DNA of 64,000 nt from Cladocopium goreaui (lineage: Eukaryota > Sar > Dinophyceae > Suessiales > Symbiodiniaceae). Positions 8,520 through 17,374 of this stretch are shown piece after piece. Location: the NCBI GenBank assembly GCA_947184155.2, contig CAMXCT020001424.1, positions 433,501 through 497,500 of the forward strand, given 5' to 3'. A program made the translations under genes and the position numbers. Each line of letters begins with the position of its first letter. Position 1 is the stretch's first letter. The notes under the pieces are model-generated. The model saw only the letters and a list, made by a program, of their open reading frames with translations, was not told the DNA's origin and ran no database searches.

Positions 8520-11500
8520 GCTTGGCTGGCACCGAGGGGGCGCTGGCTAGGGCCGAGCGGTCCCCTCTTGAGCCCGGGCCTGAGCCTAGAAATCCATGGA
8601 TGATAGCACAGCAGTGCACAGATCTGAGAAAGTCGGGCTGTGCGCTGGCATGGAGCATAGAGAATGCCGGGGCTATTTCTTTGAAGTCCTCAGGGCGCAG
8701 TTTTTATGGCACAGTTTTTGATATTGGCATGCAGCAACGGGCCACTGCAAGGCAGGTGGCTCTGCCCGTCCGAGAGGGTGGTTTGCGGTCCTTCCGGAAA
8801 GTCTTGAGGGAGATTACACTGGAAGAGGCCTCCAGCCCTACCTTCGTTGAGAAGCATGCTGCGGAAGCCTGGCTCTTGGGCGTGTTGGTGTGTTGCAATA
8901 CGCTTTACGGCTGTCCTCACCCTTTGAAACTAGGAGGGTGGACGAAAGCCGAGAAGCGGGTAGTGAATGCCGTCGGAGAGGCAATACAGCGATTGCTTTG
9001 CCACGGCCACGAACATCACCCGGTGCCCTCTGAGCTTGAAAAAGACTTGCGCAGCAAGAAGGTGAACTATAAAGGGGAGGAAGTAGGAACTTGTCATAAG
9101 TTGACACTGGCGCAGATTTTGCCAGCGTTACCACCAGTAGGTCATGGCGGCTCAATTAATGCTATTGACTGGGTTTCAGAACACTCAAAACATTTGTTGC
9201 TTAATCCTCAGTTGTCTTTGTTGCCGGATGATGGAAGACCTTTACCACGACTGGAAGGGATTGTTCATGCTGAAAAGGGTGAGATCGATGGTATAGCTGA
9301 TGAACTGGTTAAAAGGGGAGTTTGTGAATGGGTTCCACTGGATTCGGTTATTCGGTACAGGGGTTCTCCAGTGCTGAATGGTTTATTTGGGGTGATGAAA
9401 GGATCTAGCTTGGAAGATGGCCGCCCAATCCTTCGACTTATCATGAACTTGGTGGGGAGCAATTCAATAATGAGGCAGTTTACTGGAGCGGTTAAACATT
9501 TACCCAACATTGCAACATGGATGTCCATTTTTGTGGAAGAAGGTGAAGAGGTACGCATGTGGCAATCTGATATGTCGAATGCATTCTATCTGTGCAAAGT
9601 CCCGGATCCGTGGAAGAAGTTTTTATCTTTCAATGTGATAAGGGATTTCGATGTAGGAGAGGGAGATTGTCATAGAGCCCATGCGTTGGCCTGCTGCGTT
9701 CTTCCCATGGGATGGTGGTCATCTGTTTCAATAATGCAAGAGATAAGTGAACATCTTCTTCAATTTGGGCGGTTGGATCCGGTAGCCCAGCTGGTTCGGA
9801 ACAAAGCAGTTCCCCAATGGATGGTTGGCATTTGTAGGGAAGCCAAAGCGAGCAGCCGGCTTTGGTGGCATGTGTATTTGGACAACTTTGCTTTGGGACA
9901 AGTGGTTGGAAATGAAGAAGAGACTGTTGCTGGTAGCCGAGTCCATGACTTGGCGGAGGATGCCTGGAAGATGGCAGGGGTGATTAGCTCAGCGAAGAAA
10001 AGGAAAATGAATGTGGTAGCAGCCCAAGAGTTGGGGGCGTTCATTGACGGGGTCAATCACTTCATTGGAGGATCACCTGAACGCCTACTTCACCTGATAC
10101 AAGCAACCTTATGGATCCTCAATCAAAATCATTTGTCCAAACGACTTATCCAGGTTATAGCGGGCCTCTGGATCCATGTCATGCAGTTTCGTAGACCAAG
10201 TATGGCTATTCTGGATAAGGTCTGGGAGTTTACTGGCAAAGGAAACACTTCGGCGGGAATTCAGCAAGCTGTGCGAAGAGAGCTTTTTCAATGTTTACTG
10301 GTAGTACCTCTATTACATGCGCACTTTGGTTCAGCAATTAGCCCTGTTATGACAGCCTCCGATGCTTCTGGAAAAGGGGGAGCAGTTGGTATCGCCAAAT
10401 CATTGTCCGCGACTGGTGAAGCCTATGTACGTGCATGTTTGGCCACTCAGGAGGAATCGGCACAGGTGCCGGTGCTGGTGTTGTCACTTTTTGGAGGGAT
10501 TGGTGGCTCCTTTCGGGCCTACGACATTTTGGGTCTTAGGCCGGTGGGCTTAGTGCACTTTGACACCCACAAGCCCGCGAATCGAGTTGTGTCACGGAGA
10601 TGGCCGCATGCTGAAATATATCATGACGTGAAGGACTTCACACCACAGTTGTTTAGAGATATTCTCGCACGTTATTTGGACATACAGCAGGTGCACATAT
10701 GGGCTGGCTTCCCTTGTACTGACTTGTCATCGGCCAATGCCCTGGGACAAGGGTTAGCTGGGCCGAATTCTTCACTGTTTTATGAAGTGGTGCGAATCAA
10801 ACGTACTGTCCAGGCTGAGGTTGGTAGTCATATAGTGGTCAAGTACGTAGTGGAAAATGTGGCATCTATGAAACGAGAGGAGTGTGACACCATTTCTGAA
10901 AAGCTGCAAAGGGAACCATATTTCCTGAATCCTGTTGATGCGGTGCCAATGAATCGACCCCGTTTGTGCTGGACTTCAGAGGTGCTTGAGAATGTTATGG
11001 AAGGGATCACCATTACCCAAAAAACCCACTGGCGGGAAATTACGGCATCAGCACCTTATCCTGAACTGGACCAATGGGTGGAGCCTGGAGTGAACTGGCC
11101 TGGATATGAGTGGGGTAGTACCCTTCCTACTGCAATGAAAGCAATTAAGCGCTCAAAACCTCCATTTCGACCTGCAGGAATTGAGAAGTGTGATCAAGAT
11201 ACTCTTGAACGTTATTCTGCTGATGATTTCCGATATCCCCCATATCAATACCAATGGAAATACATTTTCTTCACCTCCAACGGCACCTGGCGAACTGCAT
11301 CGGCAGAGGAAAAGGAATTATTGTTGGGGTATGGTTGGCGGCACACAGCACTTTGCTACAGCGCTTCGGAAATCAAACAATCCAGGCAAGCATATGATGA
11401 TCAAAGACATTCTTTGTTAGGGGATTCGTTTTCAATTTTCTCGTTGATTATTCCAGCGGTTGGGCTCTGTCATGAATTTTTACCCCGAGTATCTTACAAA

Positions 11501-12061
11501 TGGCTTGCTACACGCATGGGGATGGCACCAGGATTTCGCAGCAACTTACGTTGGCAATGTCCTCTGGGTAGGAAGTTGATTTATGGACCTGAAAAGTGGG
11601 AACAACATGTTACTGCAGAAACCCTCAATCGACTGTTGCTTTCTCGTACTAATCACACAGGGTCTGACGTGCGTATTGCCTCAGGGGAGATATTAAATCC
11701 TAAAGCTCATCCTCGACAAAGCGTTGAAGCAGACTGGTGGAACTGGGAGCCTTCATTCAGCGTTAAATGGAAGTTGCCTGAGCATATAAATCTGTTGGAG
11801 TTAAGGAGTATTTTGTTGGGGGTAAAGTTTCACGTTTCACATTTGGGGTCCACATCCAAAAGGGTCTTTCACTTGACGGATAGCTACATCAGCCTGTCTA
11901 TAGCCAGCAAAGGACGTACAGGCAGCCGACAGGTGGCTCGAGTGTTGCGGAAGCTGAATGCGTTTCTACTGGCGCATGGCATAACCCTAGTTTTAGGACA
12001 CGTTGAAAGCACGAGGAATCCAACAGATGGCGCGAGCCGTCAAGTGGACCTTTGTTTCTAA
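8516..12061 (+). CDS. DIRS pol: reverse transcriptase - RNase H split by a C5-cytosine DNA methyltransferase
   Basis: 1181 aa if started at the ATG overlapping the gag stop. Reverse transcriptase: motif A WQSDMSNAFYL (Asp at about residue 352), motif B region CVLPMGWWSSVS, motif C YLDN (Asp at about 456; Asn replaces the second Asp). RNase H begins with TASDASGKGGAVG (Asp about 616). It is then interrupted by a full cytosine-5 methyltransferase: motif I LSLFGGIGGSF (about 659), motif IV GFPCTDLS with the catalytic Cys (about 734), motif VI VENV (about 780), motif VIII NRPRLCW (about 813), a motif IX-like LLLGYGWRH and motif X LLGDSFSI (about 969). RNase H resumes with HINLLELRSILLG (Glu about 1095), HLTDSYISLS (Asp about 1122) and NPTDGAS (Asp about 1171). 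All expected methyltransferase residues are present, so the enzyme looks functional. It likely copies element RNA; the methyltransferase may modify element or host DNA, which is inference. Confidence 0.95.
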   Translation: MSLAGTEGALARAERSPLEPGPEPRNPWMIAQQCTDLRKSGCALAWSIENAGAISLKSSGRSFYGTVFDIGMQQRATARQVALPVREGGLRSFRKVLREITLEEASSPTFVEKHAAEAWLLGVLVCCNTLYGCPHPLKLGGWTKAEKRVVNAVGEAIQRLLCHGHEHHPVPSELEKDLRSKKVNYKGEEVGTCHKLTLAQILPALPPVGHGGSINAIDWVSEHSKHLLLNPQLSLLPDDGRPLPRLEGIVHAEKGEIDGIADELVKRGVCEWVPLDSVIRYRGSPVLNGLFGVMKGSSLEDGRPILRLIMNLVGSNSIMRQFTGAVKHLPNIATWMSIFVEEGEEVRMWQSDMSNAFYLCKVPDPWKKFLSFNVIRDFDVGEGDCHRAHALACCVLPMGWWSSVSIMQEISEHLLQFGRLDPVAQLVRNKAVPQWMVGICREAKASSRLWWHVYLDNFALGQVVGNEEETVAGSRVHDLAEDAWKMAGVISSAKKRKMNVVAAQELGAFIDGVNHFIGGSPERLLHLIQATLWILNQNHLSKRLIQVIAGLWIHVMQFRRPSMAILDKVWEFTGKGNTSAGIQQAVRRELFQCLLVVPLLHAHFGSAISPVMTASDASGKGGAVGIAKSLSATGEAYVRACLATQEESAQVPVLVLSLFGGIGGSFRAYDILGLRPVGLVHFDTHKPANRVVSRRWPHAEIYHDVKDFTPQLFRDILARYLDIQQVHIWAGFPCTDLSSANALGQGLAGPNSSLFYEVVRIKRTVQAEVGSHIVVKYVVENVASMKREECDTISEKLQREPYFLNPVDAVPMNRPRLCWTSEVLENVMEGITITQKTHWREITASAPYPELDQWVEPGVNWPGYEWGSTLPTAMKAIKRSKPPFRPAGIEKCDQDTLERYSADDFRYPPYQYQWKYIFFTSNGTWRTASAEEKELLLGYGWRHTALCYSASEIKQSRQAYDDQRHSLLGDSFSIFSLIIPAVGLCHEFLPRVSYKWLATRMGMAPGFRSNLRWQCPLGRKLIYGPEKWEQHVTAETLNRLLLSRTNHTGSDVRIASGEILNPKAHPRQSVEADWWNWEPSFSVKWKLPEHINLLELRSILLGVKFHVSHLGSTSKRVFHLTDSYISLSIASKGRTGSRQVARVLRKLNAFLLAHGITLVLGHVESTRNPTDGASRQVDLCF

Positions 12062-12896
12062 GCGGACAAAAACTGAAAGGAAACAACAGAGACAGAATGT
12101 TCGTCTTTGGGATGCTGGTATAACCAAGAGGACCCAGGCACGTTATTTTAATGCACTGTCAAAATTGTTACCTGTACTGACCGGTATTTTTACAGCTCTG
12201 GACTTGGATGACAAGGTTAGTAACTGGATTGAGACGGCTTGGGAAGATGGGGAAGCGCTTCATTTGGTATCTGATGCTTTGTGTGGACTTCATCACTATG
12301 AGGGTTGGACCAAAGGTATGATTCCGATGTCATGGAAACTTTTTCAGATTTGGAAGAAGTTGGAAGCACCAGATAGAGCTCCTCCTTTGACCGCGGATAT
12401 TCTATATGCTTGGGGAAATTATGCTATTGAACACAATCAGGTGCTTTTAGGCGCTTTGTTGTGTCTCGGTTTCTTTGCACTTCTTCGAACAGGAGAAATC
12501 TTAGCGCTTCGACCCATTGATGTCCTTGTGGGTGACACCAAAGCCATCTTAAGTTTGCAACATACTAAATCTGGGCAGCGTGACAACGTTGGTGAAATGG
12601 TGATGGTTGATGACTTTTTAACCGTGGAGTTATTGAGAACAGCTATGTCGTTACACAAAAGATCCATGAGTGATAAGGTTCCCCTATGGCCTTACAGTGC
12701 TGAGGCATTTCGTCGCCACTTCCGAAAATATTGTGACAAGTTCGATCTTTCCCAACATAAGTTTAGACCTTACTCTTTGAGGCGCGGAGGCGCAACTCAT
12801 TTGTTTCAATGTTCCGGCAGTATGGAGCTAGCGCTCCTTAAAGGACGCTGGACTTCAAGCCGTGTGGCCCGCATATATATATATCGGATGGTCTAA
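12027..12896 (+). CDS. DIRS tyrosine recombinase (C-terminus shifted by a TA microsatellite)
   Basis: The first ATG in frame is 12027, overlapping the end of pol by 35 nt; the frame is open from 12003. The catalytic region shows LLRTGEILALRP (first Arg), TKSGQRDN, then HKFRPYSLRRGGATHLF (second His/Arg box), GRWTSSRVARIYI with the likely nucleophilic Tyr in RIY. This is the YR family that integrates circular DIRS intermediates. The open frame ends at a TAA six codons after RIY, inside an ATATAT run at 12872-12884. Removing one TA unit would continue the reading as ISDGLSHLPSLIFSQ to a TGA at 12959-12961, which looks like the native C-terminus. So the protein is probably truncated by about 21 residues but keeps all catalytic residues. 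Confidence 0.93.
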   Translation: MARAVKWTFVSKRTKTERKQQRQNVRLWDAGITKRTQARYFNALSKLLPVLTGIFTALDLDDKVSNWIETAWEDGEALHLVSDALCGLHHYEGWTKGMIPMSWKLFQIWKKLEAPDRAPPLTADILYAWGNYAIEHNQVLLGALLCLGFFALLRTGEILALRPIDVLVGDTKAILSLQHTKSGQRDNVGEMVMVDDFLTVELLRTAMSLHKRSMSDKVPLWPYSAEAFRRHFRKYCDKFDLSQHKFRPYSLRRGGATHLFQCSGSMELALLKGRWTSSRVARIYIYRMV

Positions 12897-13004
12897 GCCA
12901 TCTGCCAAGCTTGATTTTTTCCCAGAAAACAAAAGCAATGTTAGAAAAGTGGTCCTTTTGAAAGCGGTCAACCTGCCGATGGCAGGTCGAGCAGGTGGGG
13001 CCGC

Positions 13005-13243
13005 GGAAGGGCCAAGTTTCAAAGCAAGTTTCAAAGAAATTTCCGGGAGAAGTCAACAAAACTGTTGACCAAAAATTTCGAGAAGAAGTTCAGAACTTCC
13101 CTACCATGGGAAAACGTGAATGTCAACAGTTCCTACCATGGAACAACAATAACAAGCTGGCAATGGATCGACATAGTCTCCATTGCTAACAAAAGCTTCG
13201 TGTTGCATGCCAGAAAAAAGAGTGGAATGCAGTCCGACAGCCC
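13005..13243 (+). repeat. Split direct repeat B1
   Basis: About 239 bp from GGAAGGGCC to GACAGCCC, identical to B2 at 13344-13582 and immediately followed by A2. Short frames inside it repeat in B2 and are not genes. Confidence 0.93.
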
Positions 13244-13324
13244 AGGTATTCTTCTAGAATTTTGGGCTGAGGTGGAATGAAACCATTTTTTGGTGGCATT
13301 GTGGTTCAAAGAACTTCAGTTAAG
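13244..13324 (+). repeat. Split direct repeat A2
   Basis: 81 bp identical to A1. The B1-A2 junction (CAGCCC/AGGTATT) would be the joint of a circular DNA intermediate in the PAT/Ngaro model. Confidence 0.93.
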
Positions 13325-13343
13325 CCCGCAAACCACCCACCCT

Positions 13344-13582
13344 GGAAGGGCCAAGTTTCAAAGCAAGTTTCAAAGAAATTTCCGGGAGAAGTCAACAAAA
13401 CTGTTGACCAAAAATTTCGAGAAGAAGTTCAGAACTTCCCTACCATGGGAAAACGTGAATGTCAACAGTTCCTACCATGGAACAACAATAACAAGCTGGC
13501 AATGGATCGACATAGTCTCCATTGCTAACAAAAGCTTCGTGTTGCATGCCAGAAAAAAGAGTGGAATGCAGTCCGACAGCCC
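13344..13582 (+). repeat. Split direct repeat B2 (right terminus)
   Basis: Identical copy of B1. The element ends at GACAGCCC followed by the flank AAAGATAGG. Confidence 0.93.
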
Positions 13583-13583
13583 A

Positions 13584-15395
13584 AAGATAGGAAAGTGATT
13601 TCCACTGTTCTAGTCGGAGTTTACATTTCTCTTGGGCGTTGCGTTCATTCTATTATTTTCTTCTTCTATTCGCGATACGGGGTTCGAGAACCTTCTTTGA
13701 GGGTGTGTCAAAACCTCTATCACAACTAACCCCGCCAGGCATCAAAAGGAGAACGGGAATTTGCTTAGCATGATAGGTCGACTCCTGTTTTTGACGCCTT
13801 TTGTTTTGCATTGGTAGGTGTAGTTCTTTTTTCGCTGCAACAGATCGCAGAACCTCATTGCATTACAGGAGGGTCAAACCTTTGGACTGGGCGCCAAAAA
13901 AAGAAATCTAGTGGGATGTGTTGGGCCATGAACTTTGGCCACTTGGATCCACCATGATCAAGCCCTCTGATGAAAGTGGTTGATGTATGGTGACAGAGGA
14001 TCGTCTGGGATTTGCATGACAAGTTGAATGGTTTGACCTACTGCATGTCACAAATCCATCACATGGCCGTATTTCGTATTGAAGTGCTTGAAGGAAAGTT
14101 GTTTTTCACTATATATCAATACTGCTAGCCCCTTTGTCCCAGGGGTTCACACGCGCAAAACATCATTCAACCATTTGTAGAGGAATCAGAGCACGTTCTT
14201 CAGATGAAGTACAGGCGAGCGATGATGATGCCGAAGAGGAGGTTGGGCGCCCTCAAAGTTGGAAATGGGAACATGAAAGAAGTTGGTGGCCATAGGAAAT
14301 ATCTCAGTACACCACTCACTATTGCTGCTCGAAAGGAACATGCCGCAGCCGTTCCTGAAAGGGCCATGAAAGCTCCGCTTAAGGAAATTTGACATGCACC
14401 CCTCGATCCATCTCTGGCAGATTCCCTTATCTTAGTTTGCGGTAGTCTATTCCCATTCTATTGTTCAATGTCCCTTCGAAGTCCTTTCATGAAATGTCCC
14501 GACATGTTCTGGCCTTAGCTAGGGTTATGTTCCTTGTCGTTTTTGCATCCTCCAACTTACAGTCGTGTATGTTTTGGTTGAATACTGAGCTTTCCAGGAG
14601 AGAAATGCCCGGCCGAGTCACCTCCTCTCATCAAAAAGCGTGGTTTGGCTTAAAGTCTCCATTGCCACAGGCATGGGAGGGTGTGGGTTAATCAGGTTCG
14701 GTGTCCAATCAACCACAAAATTTGACATGCTTCGTCTCAAGTCATCCAGGCAGGGGGGTTCGCACTTTATGAATAATAATATGTATAGAGGTATAAGTAT
14801 ATTTGACCCGACCCAGACCCAGGAGACATCCGCAACTCAGGATGGAGCACTTGATGAGACCATGGTGGGCAAGACGAGTCCTCTCTCACAGGACTGGTTT
14901 CACAGAGGGCCTGTAACTCTTCGCAATGACTTGTACCTGTTTGTGTTTGCTCATGAAACTCATATAGTACGTGTCAACACATGTGCAAATGTCATAGGTT
15001 CTTTTCAGCGTATGTCATTACACATCGATCAGATAGGCGCAAAGGACTGTATTCCGTGAATTGCACTGGACGCTTGTTGGAGCCTCGTCGTGACAGGACA
15101 CCATGCATCACCATGCCACGCCTGCACAGCAGTCATGCGTCCAAAAACTGCAGCCATAAGTGGTTCTCCACTGAAACAAGTACGAGCTTTCCAACGTCCA
15201 TGCTTCAATGATCGTCACTCCACAAGCACTAGAATCTAGCAGAAGTTGGCAGGCCACCAGAACTGCAACGATCTTCTCAAGCAAAATTTCACACACACAC
15301 ACACATATATATATATCGGCGTGGGGAAAGCCTTCGCTTGGCGAAGACTGCGCGAGACCTCCGTGGGACCTCACCCATCAAGCATCAACCCATGC
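13584..15395. other. No gene firmly recognised
   Basis: Short frames only. A 62-codon frame from an ATG at 14204 (MKYRRAMMMPKRRLGALKVG) overlaps an acidic frame with comparable character, so neither is secure. A (CA)n(TA)n microsatellite at 15289-15315 ends just before the exon-like segment at 15402. Confidence 0.4.
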
Positions 15396-15401
15396 ACGTC
15401 T

Positions 15402-15600
15402 ATGGCTGGGATCACGTCTCCGCTCGATGACTATTTTCTCAGCGCAGCCTTCTGGGAGGGAGAGATTTTTGCAGCAGAGGAGCACGGCTATGAGATAACG
15501 AATCTGGCAGGGTCACCGGCAGACGTCTTGAAGCATAAGCAAACGGGCATTTTCGTACTTTGGCCCAAAAAAATGCTTTTCTTCGTATGCTGTGAGCACG
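15402..15600 (+). CDS. Possible exon, unknown protein
   Basis: From an ATG the frame reads MAGITSPLDDYFLSAAFWEG, EIFAAEEHGYEITNLAGS and PADVLKHKQTGIFVLWPKK before running into hydrophobic, microsatellite-derived sequence (YIGVYIYF). The first ~70 residues look like genuine protein. A second protein-like segment in another frame (15783-15946) lies after a TA/TG microsatellite, consistent with one intron. No family recognised. The frame is open upstream to 15246, where it is partly repeat-encoded (THTHTYIYI). Confidence 0.42.
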
Positions 15601-15607
15601 GGAGATT

Positions 15608-15782
15608 GGTTGATAGATATATAGGTGTATATATATATTTTTTGATTTGTTTAGGATTTATGTGGATGAGTATTGATAGGTGTATTTCTTGTGTGCACGC
15701 AGATTTGTATATATATATATGTGTGTGTGTTTATTCGCATATATATATAATCACACACATATATATATAATATATTCATACC
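15608..15782. repeat. TA/TG/CA microsatellite, probable intron content
   Basis: Several (TA)n and (TG)n or (CA)n tracts (15617-15638, 15706-15730, 15738-15778) between two exon-like segments. Confidence 0.6.
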
Positions 15783-15946
15783 TTTTGGATCAATCATTTC
15801 TGGAGGTGTTGTTCGCGGACCGCGGGGCCCAGGTCTGGAGCTGTGCTCTTGATTTGCGGCGACGCGCTGGATCAGACCATTGCTTGCTGTACTTCTACAC
15901 CACCGAGAAACTTACGCTGCAATTGGATGATAACCCATGGAAATAG
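15783..15946 (+). CDS. Possible terminal exon, unknown protein
   Basis: The frame reads QSFLEVLFADRGAQVWSCA, LDLRRRAGSDHCLLYFYTTE, then KLTLQLDDNPWK and a TAG at 15944-15946. Composition is convincing and there is a natural stop, fitting a last exon of the gene whose earlier exon may be 15402-15600. I do not recognise it. Confidence 0.42.
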
Positions 15947-17374
15947 CTATGGGAATAGCTGTATATAGCTGTATGCAATCCCATAGAAATTGGGGATACC
16001 AAGGAACTATCATGAACTACAGTTTCAAGTTGCAAAAACCTGCTGCAGTTGATGAAATGCCGGATGAAAATTCAGCAACAATGGCCTTTCCATGAGGATA
16101 AGAAAGATCAATATGATTGGCTGTTGGTTTCGGAATTTTGTTTTGTTGATGCTCCCTTCAACTTAAATAGGATGATGATGATCCCTGTTGCCTTACTGTG
16201 CTGGGGATGGTTTTGAACAACCAGTTCTTCGCCCGTTGTTTGTTTAGACGACTGAATACAGGTAGGGATGATTGGTCAATGAATATCAATGATATATTTC
16301 AGCCGCAGTGGCAGATATCCAAATCCACATCCAGCATTCCTGTTGAAGTTGTTGAAGTCAGACACTCAAGCAGACACATGAGCCACCTACCCAACAAGCG
16401 TGGTTGTCGTTTTGGGTCATAGCTACTTCCGCGTGTAACTCCAGTTCCACTTTGAGCAGTTCACCAATTTTTCACGTATTTTGTCCCTAAAAATGGAGTT
16501 CACACTGCATTGTTCTTCAGAAAGCGGGCATCCAAGGAAAAAAATCCGATTTCTGGTCGACGGTGGTAACAATCGCTGCAATCTCTTCATGCAAGCCGTT
16601 TTGGAGGATGGCTCCAACTTTGGCCTTGGACCAGATGCTGCCAGCAAAGCACCAGACAGGCCTTGATGAGCCCCGGGGGAGGAGACAACGGCCATTGTTG
16701 CAACTATTGACCATGTTGAATTCCAATACTTGATAGGTGTTCAAACATGTTCAAGGTTGTTCAAATTGTTTTCGGGGCAAGCACACTCTCGTCATCCAGG
16801 TGGATCTCTCAAGATGAAGCTCTCATAAATTGCTTTTGGCCGACGAAAGCAGCTTGGGAAGCAGCTCAAGGCTCACGGCCAATGCCCACGGCTTCGGCAG
16901 CCCGAGACTTCATCGGCACTCCAATGCCGCCTGGAGTTCTTGTGGGTCGTCCCAAATTAGATCAAAATAGGGGATACGATACGAGATACTCCGAAATTGT
17001 AGTTTTGTATGAGGAAGATGAGACTATGGATCAACTATGAAATTTTGGGATGCCCACTTTCAGACAAACCCATGTACTTGTGACTTCCCCTGCTTGAGCT
17101 ACTGTAGGCATGGTTGAGAACCTTACCATATCCTTTGTGACCATTCTTTGGAAATTGGTGGCCCCAGGAGTCCAGGTGGCGGAGCTGTCACTTTCACTTG
17201 CGACCCACGTCACTTACATCTCATATATGTCACTTGCGACTCGAGCCCCTTTTCGATCCAGACAAGAAAAGGGGTGGGCTGGGGTGGGATGCTAACGTTC
17301 CATGGCACTTGCAAAGCAAGAATGTCACAAACACTACAAACACTGGCACACATACCTGCTGAACAAGGGGTGGG
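15947..17374. other. No gene recognised; G-rich repeat at its end
   Basis: Short frames on both strands without recognisable features. Two copies of a GGGGTGGG...GGGATGCTAAC module lie at about 17262-17295 and 17367-17400, the second with four GGGGT units. Confidence 0.45.

Larger units (their letters stand above)
5826..13583 (+). mobile_element. DIRS/PAT/Ngaro-type tyrosine-recombinase retrotransposon encoding a C5-cytosine methyltransferase
   Basis: A 7.76-kb element on the plus strand with the split-direct-repeat layout of PAT/Ngaro-type elements: A1 (5826-5906), ORFs, B1 (13005-13243) directly joined to A2 (13244-13324), 19 bp, then B2 (13344-13582). Each repeat pair is identical as far as I can read. 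Four ORFs follow each other with 3-nt, ATGA and 35-nt junctions: zinc-ribbon ORF1, gag-like ORF2, pol (RT, RNase H, methyltransferase) and tyrosine recombinase. The tyrosine recombinase, the absence of an integrase and the repeat structure place it in the DIRS order. No target-site duplication is apparent, as expected. Repeat identity implies a young insertion. The only lesion seen is a TA-microsatellite shift at the end of the recombinase. Confidence 0.93.
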
